From Beroe ovata (taxonomy: Eukaryota > Ctenophora > Nuda > Beroida > Beroidae): 23,492 nucleotides of DNA. Numbering within the stretch: position 1 is the stretch's first letter; every line of letters starts with the position of its first letter. This document shows, in pieces, positions 17,389 to 23,492 of this stretch. The DNA is taken from NCBI GenBank assembly GCA_946803715.1, contig CAMPET010000082.1, positions 189,180 to 212,671 of the forward strand, given 5' to 3'. The translations under genes and the position numbers were made by a program. Under the pieces are notes generated by a model. The model saw nothing but the letters and a program-made list of their open reading frames with translations. It ran no database searches and had not been told where the DNA came from.

Positions 17389-17646
17389 CGGCATATAATA
17401 GACCTTTTTGAACGCTGATTCCGAATCTGAGCTAGCTTGACGGTAAGAGGGTCAAATTTTTGATTTTTGACGCAAAGTGGTCAAAAATGTTCTCCACCAT
17501 ATTCCCACCAGACCAAAGTTTTTAGAGGTCTTATATTGATCTGTGATTCGTTCTCAGGGCGTGAAAAATGTTTTCAACTCATAAATGAAATCAAATTTGG
17601 TCAATATAGATATTTTTCCATGAATAACTGATTTGTAAGACCTTTT

Positions 17647-17715
17647 TGGCAAACTTTGGCAAAGACTTTTTTTGGCAAAGCCCAAAAACGGGGAATTTTT
17701 TGCCAAAGTTTGCCA
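17647..17715. mobile_element. Hairpin MITE family B, copy 2 (69 bp)
   Basis: TGGCAAACTTTGGCAAA at one end and TTTGCCAAAGTTTGCCA at the other, with the same inner TTTGGCAAAGCCCAAA as copy 1. It directly abuts the coding-like stretch 17716-17835 and stays open in that reading frame on the minus strand. Confidence 0.85.
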
Positions 17716-17835
17716 GAGAAATCCCCTGTCATAGTCCGACATTACGTCAATATCGAGATCCGAGAGAAGGTTGTCTAGTTCCGTGGCAATCTTTGTCCAC
17801 CAATACACGTCGCCAAGAAGTAGCACATCCGGCAT
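17716..17835 (-). CDS. Possible first exon of a dehydrogenase-like gene, cut by a MITE
   Basis: ATG at 17835 (minus strand) opens 40 codons of strongly coding-like sequence: MPDVLLLGDVYWWTKIATEL, then DNLLSDLDIDVMSDYDRG. The leading beta strand with LLLGD and the following helix recall N-termini of D-2-hydroxyacid dehydrogenases (glyoxylate/hydroxypyruvate reductases), but no catalytic or NAD-binding motif is present, so this is only a suggestion. No splice donor is found before MITE B copy 2 begins at 17715. The frame runs on through the MITE to a stop at 17554 (93 codons in all). I could not find the remaining exons downstream on the minus strand, so it is probably a gene fragment. CRE-like sites lie about 80-110 bp upstream. 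Confidence 0.35.
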
Positions 17836-17904
17836 GATACAGCTGGGGTCAGGAAGTCAGTTTTGCTGCGGCAATTGGCAACTAAGACCCCAAATAGTCA
17901 TGAT

Positions 17905-17946
17905 AATGTGACGCATCACGTCACCCGTGACGTGACTTCGTGACGT
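17905..17946 (-). promoter_or_regulatory. Cluster of CRE/ATF-like TGACG palindromes
   Basis: TCACGTCAC (17916-17924) and its inverted copy GTGACGTGA (17927-17935) are separated by two bases, with a further GTGACGTGG and a GTGACGCATCACG around them. TGACGT(C/G) is the bZIP (CREB/ATF) core. The cluster lies about 70-130 bp upstream of the minus-strand ATG at 17835, a normal promoter distance; a CCAAT (minus strand, in GTTGCCAATTGC) lies between. Function inferred. Confidence 0.4.
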
Positions 17947-18179
17947 GGCGAGTTGTACTAACTAGTCGTCACACAACTCATGGCCTCATTGAATTCTATA
18001 ATTTTCACGCAAAAAATCAGTATCAAAGAATTCGAATCCATATAATTTGAAAGTGGTCGTAAGACGGGAGAGAAACTGATCAGATGATGCGACAGGTACA
18101 ATTCAACAAGAGACACGTGTGATACCTAATACAAGTGTGATTCCAATTTCCGATTCTAAATCTAATATATAACCACTTT

Positions 18180-18275
18180 TCAAGTTGTTAGAAAATAAGG
18201 GTCTTGAAGTTGAAGTTGAAGAGGACCTTGAAATAAGAGATCTTGAAATAAGTGACCTTTGGATCTTGAAATAAG
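18180..18275. repeat. GAAGTT and ATCTTGAAATAAG repeats
   Basis: GAAGTTGAAGTTGAAG is followed by three variants of ATCTTGAAATAAG. Low-complexity and without conserved protein features. Confidence 0.65.
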
Positions 18276-18288
18276 AAACCTTTTTCAG

Positions 18289-18386
18289 ATTTTCATGACT
18301 GTTGATGACAATAATCCTCCAATATTATATTATTTGGATCATCTCGATAGCAAAGTACCTCCTATTCCTAAAACCCGCCCAATCAG
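18289..18386 (+). CDS. Candidate orphan exon
   Basis: Flanked by a good acceptor (CCTTTTTCAG) and donor (CAATCAG|GTATCT), this 98-nt stretch is open and reads IFMTVDDNNPPILYYLDHLD then KVPPIPKTRPI. A possible terminal exon follows at 18711 (TTTCAG|CTCC), giving SSNERQK and a stop with matching phase. No start, family or upstream exons recognised; it may be a chance arrangement. Confidence 0.25.
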
Positions 18387-18565
18387 GTATCTACAAATTA
18401 GCAGGACTGCTATTCGATGTTGTTTTTGGATGAAAAATTGCTGACTCAACAGTGCTCATCATTTTGAATCAACAATTCATCTTTTTGACACAATGATGCT
18501 GGACCTTGCCAACAAAGACTTCATTCAGCGAAGCACGAAAAATCGATATTCTCTACTATCATCAT

Positions 18566-18652
18566 AATTAAATGTTTCCCTTTTTTTCAAATGTTCCCAT
18601 TGAAATAGTTAAATGCTTCCCTTTTTCAAATGTTCCCATTGAAAAAGTTATC
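18566..18652. repeat. Tandem duplication of ~43 bp
   Basis: TTAAATGTTTCCC...CAAATGTTCCCATTGAAA occurs twice in a row with few changes (T-run length, one C/T). Confidence 0.85.
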
Positions 18653-18902
18653 AATGGACTCCTTTGAAGGTCGGTCACATGATGAATTCACCATTGTTCG
18701 CATTTCAGCTCCAATGAGAGACAGAAATAGTGGTACCCCCAGTGATCTGAGAAAGTGATAATTGCAATAATTCTCGGATAGTGGTTCCCATTCTATCCCA
18801 TTCGGATTGTGGTTCTCATTCTTTGATAGACCTTGCTCTCAGATCAGAATAATCAAGTCGGCCACTCCAACTCGTGCCCTCAAAATTTGCCGTTTGATTG
18901 TG

Positions 18903-21209
18903 ATGGTCTTGTGCATTCTCATCTTTACTTGCATATGCTCCATACAAGGATTCAAAAGTACAGGATTAGTGAGATATGAGTCGAGATTTTATGAGGCTGA
19001 TAGACATGTAAGCAAATGTGCTAACGTCATTAATGATAACATGGACAATGGGCCATCTGATTTTCATATCAAGACACCGCCAGTTCTAACGGCATGTCCA
19101 TTCCGACCGAGCTTCCTAACGTGTGCAACTGGGCGGCAAGGTAAGATATCCATGCCTTGTTTACGGGGCTCCTGGAGTTGTGAGATTGGTGAGGATGACA
19201 TTTGTAATGGTGAATCGCTGTGTCTGATGGATGAGTGCAACTGTTCCGATGATAAGACAAACACCATTTTCTACTGCAGTGATGGACACGGATGTATCAA
19301 TATAGAATCGGCATGTGATGGTACTTATGATTGTCTGGATAAGTCTGATGAATTGATGTGTGATGATTTAGTTGAGAGAAAATGCTTACTGAAGTCAATT
19401 GATCACTCAGAGATGAGATATTCAAAAGAATTCACTTTCGTTCTCTCGAGGAAGTTCTTCTGTGGATCAAGCCATATAAATATCCGTGGTTACAAATTGA
19501 TGTGTGATGATCCTGTTGACTGTTCCAGTACTTCCTCATCTAACTCATCGTATAGAGGCAATATTTTCAGGTGTTATAATAAGCTCAGGAGAAAGTCTGC
19601 CATTTCCATATCAACACTACAGGCGAGTGATTGCAGAAGAATCTGCAAGGGCCTTATTGATATGCGACTGTGTGACCACTTCAATACTCTCAGAGGACAA
19701 TGGAATGCGCACCAGATATCATTTGCATGCCTTACTAACGTGAAAAATGTATCAATCTCGATATCACCAGATCAAATTTGCGATGGGAGATATGATTGTG
19801 CCGACAAAATAGATGAAACGTTTTGTTTAGGGAGATTTTACTGTGTTCCAAGCCAGCAATTTGAGAGCAGTGAAACCAATGCTTTTTTTATATATGATGC
19901 TTCATGGGTGCCGTTCAGTGCACTCTGCAACAACTATAAAGACTGTGAAAATGGAATGGACGAATGTTCCAATTGCAGTTCTGGACTGCTGTCTTCAGAC
20001 CATTACATCATTCAGAATCACATGCTCTTTACATTCCTCATTCTTATTTGCGCATCCAACCTGGTCATGAACATATCTGCAATCCGGGAGGTCATCAGTT
20101 CATTCTTTGTCACCCAATCAAGGCATTTGAAAGTTGACAATATTTTCAAACTTCTAACATGTTTCTATGACATATTCCTGGGGCTCTACCTTCTTTCTTT
20201 AATCATAGCCAACCTATGGTTCTTTGGACGCTATTGTATCTATGATCTGCAATGGAGATCTGGCTGGTCCTGCAAGATATTGGGAGTCATTTTCAATTTT
20301 TCGTGTATTGGAAGCCTTCTCACTGTGTTCTTCATGACTATGGTCCGAACTCATAAGATTATCTTCACATATAGCAGAGGTATATCTGTCAAGGTCACTT
20401 GTTCTCTTTCTGTCCTCATATTCCTCTTCAACTTAGGCCATGCTCTCCTCCCTAAAATTCCCTATGATCAGGTACAAAGCATTTTCAGACTCAAATTCAT
20501 ACTTTCACAGAGCAATCCTTTCATTTTGAGAGATTTTGATAACATATCACATGTGGAAAGAATGTATAAGCAGTATTTTCAAGATAAAAATTCCAACCTC
20601 GGGATTTATGGCAAGATTGAAATGCTCAGGAAGGTCACAAATAAACCAGAATTATTTGACTCTACAGAAATTTCATTCTATAGTTGGACACCAGTATGTG
20701 TGCAAGATTTTTATGGATACAAACAAGGATTTTCATTCAAAGTTTACAAGAGAGTTTTTATAATCATTGTTACCTTCATGGTATTGAGCATCTCATTTGG
20801 ATATTTGATCATACTGAAGAAGTTCATCAAACCAAAAAAATCTATTGAGCCCAACAGTCATGTAAGGGAAAAGAAGGAGCATAGTTTGAAATTGAAAGTG
20901 GCCATGATTATAGGAACCAAGTTACTTTCATGGCTGACAATAGTGGGTGGAATGATATACTACAATCACACAAAGAGCTTTGTTCCAGATGGTTGGTTTG
21001 AGATGACAGCTATCTGCATTATTCCTTTGAATAGTGTGCTTAACCCAATGTTTAATTCCAATTGGTTAGCAAGACAACTCAGTCCACTTTGCAAGTTTGT
21101 TCTTGCGAAGGTAAGGAACAGGGCTAATATCAAAATAGAAGAATTTGAGATGAATAATTTTCAACTTGAAAATGAGGGGGCTGGGTGCGCAGAGACAGAA
21201 ATCAATTGA
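18903..21209 (+). CDS. LDLa-repeat rhodopsin-like G-protein-coupled receptor (intronless)
   Basis: 768 aa. The frame is open from 18807, but that codon is TTG; the first ATG, 18903, starts a good signal peptide (MVLCILIFTCICSIQG). The ectodomain (~17-370) is Cys-rich with LDL-receptor class A modules: residues ~122-153 (FYCSDGHGC ... CDGTYDCLDKSDELMC) and ~276-308 (ICDGRYDCADKIDETFC) are clear, ~314-355 (ALCNNYKDCENGMDEC) and ~65-112 are degenerate. Seven transmembrane helices follow: ~373-393, 415-438, 455-480 (with the pre-TM3 Cys), 495-517, 616-639, 663-686, 698-718. TM3 ends MVRTHK in place of DRY; TM6 has SWLT where CWxP is usual; TM7 ends NPMF, matching NPxxY/F. The second extracellular loop is about 98 residues, unusually long. 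Known: such receptors (GRL101, relaxin-receptor relatives) join LDLa ligand-binding modules to a class A core; here no leucine-rich repeats are seen. Ligand unknown. Lack of introns is common for GPCR genes. Confidence 0.85.
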   Translation: MVLCILIFTCICSIQGFKSTGLVRYESRFYEADRHVSKCANVINDNMDNGPSDFHIKTPPVLTACPFRPSFLTCATGRQGKISMPCLRGSWSCEIGEDDICNGESLCLMDECNCSDDKTNTIFYCSDGHGCINIESACDGTYDCLDKSDELMCDDLVERKCLLKSIDHSEMRYSKEFTFVLSRKFFCGSSHINIRGYKLMCDDPVDCSSTSSSNSSYRGNIFRCYNKLRRKSAISISTLQASDCRRICKGLIDMRLCDHFNTLRGQWNAHQISFACLTNVKNVSISISPDQICDGRYDCADKIDETFCLGRFYCVPSQQFESSETNAFFIYDASWVPFSALCNNYKDCENGMDECSNCSSGLLSSDHYIIQNHMLFTFLILICASNLVMNISAIREVISSFFVTQSRHLKVDNIFKLLTCFYDIFLGLYLLSLIIANLWFFGRYCIYDLQWRSGWSCKILGVIFNFSCIGSLLTVFFMTMVRTHKIIFTYSRGISVKVTCSLSVLIFLFNLGHALLPKIPYDQVQSIFRLKFILSQSNPFILRDFDNISHVERMYKQYFQDKNSNLGIYGKIEMLRKVTNKPELFDSTEISFYSWTPVCVQDFYGYKQGFSFKVYKRVFIIIVTFMVLSISFGYLIILKKFIKPKKSIEPNSHVREKKEHSLKLKVAMIIGTKLLSWLTIVGGMIYYNHTKSFVPDGWFEMTAICIIPLNSVLNPMFNSNWLARQLSPLCKFVLAKVRNRANIKIEEFEMNNFQLENEGAGCAETEIN

Positions 21210-21670
21210 CTATAAGTACTTTTGGATGGCTGATCATCATTCATCATGATGTTTTGTTGCATGATTCAATATACAATGAGAGTGTATAGCACAAAGTGGA
21301 ACTGGAAGTCAAATTTTAACTCGGGTTTATCATTGATCATCAATATCAAATACCCGACCCGTGGTACAATTGTTCATATTATTGTGTTGTTGTGTGATAC
21401 AATGTACCATCAATTCTCCATTCTTCAATTTGAAGTTCAACACTCCTTACTTATAAATTCATCACCCTAATTTTTTGAAAATTCTTATTTTTGTCTCTTT
21501 TTATGGTAAAACAGACATGAATCAACGTATTTTTAGGTGCTGATTCCGAATCACCCCATGTGATGTAGGGTAAGAATGCTTCCCTGGCGAGTCATGGGCG
21601 AAAACAGAAAAACTGATTTGGTCACGTGACCAGACATTTTTCCACTTTAAACCCTCAGGTTACGGTACAT
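21210..21670. other. 3' flank of the GPCR gene
   Basis: AT-rich spacer with no gene. Contains the perfect palindrome GGTCACGTGACC (21620-21631), an E-box-type CACGTG site. Confidence 0.6.
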
Positions 21671-21798
21671 GTGGCACTATATTAGTGCACTGCGTTAGGG
21701 AACTACTTTAGAACACTTCATCAGGGCACTACACCACTGATAAGGGCACTGCATTAGGATTTAGGGCACTTCATTAGGGCAATACATAAGGGCACTAC
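21671..21798. repeat. AGGGCACTA-type array, left block
   Basis: Irregular tandem units of about 13 bp, AGGGCACTRCATT and variants (GGGCACTACACC, AGGGCACTGCATT, AGGGCACTTCATT, AGGGCACTACTAT). The same unit appears inverted at 23391-23439. Confidence 0.8.
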
Positions 21799-23190
21799 TA
21801 TGGTTTATAAGATCGGATTTTTGACCCTTCTGAATTCTGATCCACCATACTTCTGACTAACATAGTCATGTGTGTTGTAGTGTACTCTATGTTATATTTA
21901 ATTGTACTCCATGTTGCATAGTACTATGACACAACATGTCACAATCTGAATGCTGAATCAGTCAAATGTTGAATACTTTAATAACATAATTCTTGAAACT
22001 CTGGTCCAAATTTAGTTTGCCGATAGTTTACAATTCTTAGTTTTCACATCCCTGATATGCCTGCAGAATTTGTCGCACCAAGAAATCACAGACGTCTCAA
22101 TATCATGAACAAGGATAACCAAAGGTACTCTACGGATTCATCTAGCATCTTTGAGCCAATGAACGCGCGAAAAAAGGAGGTGTTCTCATTGGCTGAAAGC
22201 TTTGCACCAGCCAGCCGATCAGAGCGCGTTATTTCTAGGCTAGCCCGATGATTGGCTAATCGATGTAAGATGAATCCATAGCGTAGCTGCAGTTATCCCT
22301 GTTTATGAGCATCGATAGTTGAGTCCAACAAAGTGTGCAAACATATCATGGAATTGGATGTGAAAACTGACAATTATAAACTGTCACAACTATCAGCAAG
22401 ACTACATATGACTCAAATTCTGATAAACATCGTCACCTTTTCATAATCTACTGACTGAGACAGTGAACATCGGCTTTAATGAGCTAATAAGCTTTGTAGC
22501 GATCACACACCTGACCCTTGAACCTTGTATTGCACTCTGGTCACGTGATGTAGTATTGCAGTAGCACCCAACATGCAGGATGTGTTCTGATAAGTGTATA
22601 TGTTAAGTGTGTAAACCATTGCCCTTCTTTACCATAGACTGTAGAATTCCTATTGCACTGGCATGACACATAAGGCATAGATCTTATCCAAAATAACTCA
22701 TGGCTTTTATGTCAGTGGTCTACCATCACCTGACAAGATCAATATGGCTAGGGCCAGGCTTCTCGGATCATGGATATTGCTACAAGTTGTAGTACAACAT
22801 GGACATGATATGAAATTGAGCAGCACATACATACAACAAAAACTAGATTTCATTTTTTAGCTAGTCAGACTATTGCTTTAATTACTGTTTTTCATAACAC
22901 TCCAGAGCTTTGATTTTCAGTAGGATTTCGGCTTCGGTTTTAATTGTTAATGTCTCAGGGGTTTGATTGTTATTAGAGTATTTTAAATTCATAAGAGTTG
23001 GTATTTTAAATTTATATGTTCCTAATTCATCTTTAATCTCATCATTTTCATCTCATATCATTTTCATCATCATATCATTTTCATCTAATCTCAGAAGCGA
23101 GGGCCACACTTTGTGGAGATCCTGAAGAAGAGACTATAATGTCTTGAAACCGTCAGTAGATTAGTGGTGAAAAAGTGTGTGGGTTTGATT
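21799..23190. other. Region between the inverted arrays, no firm gene
   Basis: Mostly AT-rich. A 64-codon ORF (22057-22251, starting MPAEFVAPRNHRRLN) has no recognised family. The part around 22150-22260 is GC-richer with CCAAT boxes. TCATTTTCATC repeats occur at about 23040-23085. Confidence 0.5.
22150..22260. promoter_or_regulatory. Promoter-like cluster: CCAAT boxes and E2F-like site
   Basis: CCAAT at 22156, inverted CCAAT (ATTGG) at 22188 and 22251, with GCGCGAAAAA (22164) resembling an E2F site and a second AGAGCGCG at 22221. This spacing resembles metazoan CCAAT/E2F promoters, but no gene start is recognised on either side within the window. Confidence 0.3.
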
Positions 23191-23202
23191 CAATTGACTT
23201 TC

Positions 23203-23255
23203 CTGTAGGATTTTACCCTACCATCCCGCCCGACGGGTAGGGTGAAATCCTACAA
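23203..23255. mobile_element. MITE family A, copy 3 (53 bp, ends only)
   Basis: CTGTAGGATTTTACCCTACC and GGGTAGGGTGAAATCCTACAA joined by about a dozen bases, so the element is practically two terminal repeats. Flanked by TTGACTTTC and TTGACTTTG (8 of 9 identical), matching the family's 9-bp target duplication. Confidence 0.85.
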
Positions 23256-23390
23256 TTGACTTTGTATCTGGTATAGTGGTATCACTGTCTACAATGTTCA
23301 ATCATCTGAAGCAAGTAGATTTCATTTACTATTTTAATTTAATGGCTTTATGATTAAGTTTTTTTTGATAAGTTTTATAAGAAGTGCCCT

Positions 23391-23439
23391 AACGTAGTGC
23401 CCTGAAATAGTGCCCTAGTGCCCTGACGTAGTACCCTGA
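23391..23439. repeat. AGGGCACTA-type array, right block (inverted)
   Basis: Units AGTGCCCTAACGT, AGTGCCCTGAAAT, AGTGCCCT, AGTGCCCTGACGT and AGTACCCTGAC are the reverse complement of the array at 21671-21798. Confidence 0.85.
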
Positions 23440-23440
23440 C

Positions 23441-23492
23441 TTGTAGGATTTCACCCAGGGTGAGCAAGGTAGGGTGAATCACCCTACCCTTG
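23441..23492. mobile_element. MITE family A, copy 4 (truncated by window end)
   Basis: Starts TTGTAGGATTTCACCC directly after the inverted array and contains further GGTAGGGTGAA and TCACCCTACCC pieces. The right end lies outside the window. Confidence 0.75.

Noticed and set aside
18807-18902. Upstream extension of the GPCR reading frame (32 extra codons)
   Set aside because: The codon at 18807 is TTG, not ATG; the first ATG (18903) gives a proper signal peptide directly.
22057-22251. 64-codon ORF as a real gene
   Set aside because: No recognised family and it overlaps CCAAT/E2F-like sites; insufficient support for a CDS entry.
1-23492. tRNA, rRNA or bacterial operon features
   Set aside because: No cloverleaf with A/B boxes, rRNA-like stretch or tightly packed prokaryotic gene run was seen; introns and gene types are animal-like.

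Overview
This window looks like nuclear DNA of an early-branching marine invertebrate. A demosponge-like genome is my best guess, by inference. The evidence: genes split by short GT-AG introns, an animal-type syntaxin tail, a UPF0193/C22orf23 homologue, a sushi + CUB single-pass receptor, an intronless LDLa-GPCR, AT-rich repeat-laden spacers, and single-N joins (7100, 8288, 11626) of the kind a draft assembly of a heterozygous genome leaves.

Layout. 71-558: last two coding exons of a syntaxin-16-like SNARE (+), its 5' part outside the window. 559-2200: spacer with a MITE (family A) and nested palindromes. 2211-2837: intronless UPF0193/EVG1 homologue (+). 3168-15776: one large gene (+) for a type I membrane protein. 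I could phase-match its exons across the whole span: signal peptide, Cys-rich head, sushi/CCP domain, an unassigned module, second sushi domain, CUB domain, one transmembrane segment, and a ~235-residue cytoplasmic tail with polybasic clusters and a Tyr motif near the end. Two of its exons appear twice (5959-6117 = 7125-7283; 11492-11620 = 11741-11869), each time next to a single N. A complete small secreted Cys-rich ORF (4370-4636, minus) sits antisense in its 1.7-kb third intron. The 3.4-kb intron from 6118 to 9569 holds degenerate minus-strand coding remnants.

15777-18900: a graveyard. It holds a frameshifted minus-strand pseudogene resembling the bacterial RfaE2/HldE C-terminal nucleotidyltransferase (about 16190-16500), two copies of a hairpin MITE (family B), a longer family A copy, and a minus-strand first-exon-like ORF (17716-17835) that runs into MITE B, with CRE-like palindromes just upstream. 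18903-21209: an intronless LDLa-containing rhodopsin-like GPCR (+), 768 aa. 21210-23492: no convincing gene; a ~1.8-kb block is bracketed by inverted arrays of an AGGGCACTA-type repeat, with further family A copies at 23203 and 23441.

The genes do not form one pathway. The two most substantial products are both cell-surface receptors (sushi/CUB receptor and LDLa-GPCR); the syntaxin acts in endosome-to-Golgi membrane fusion and the UPF0193 protein has no known biochemical role. All calls come from reading translations and splice signals by eye; no database search was run.
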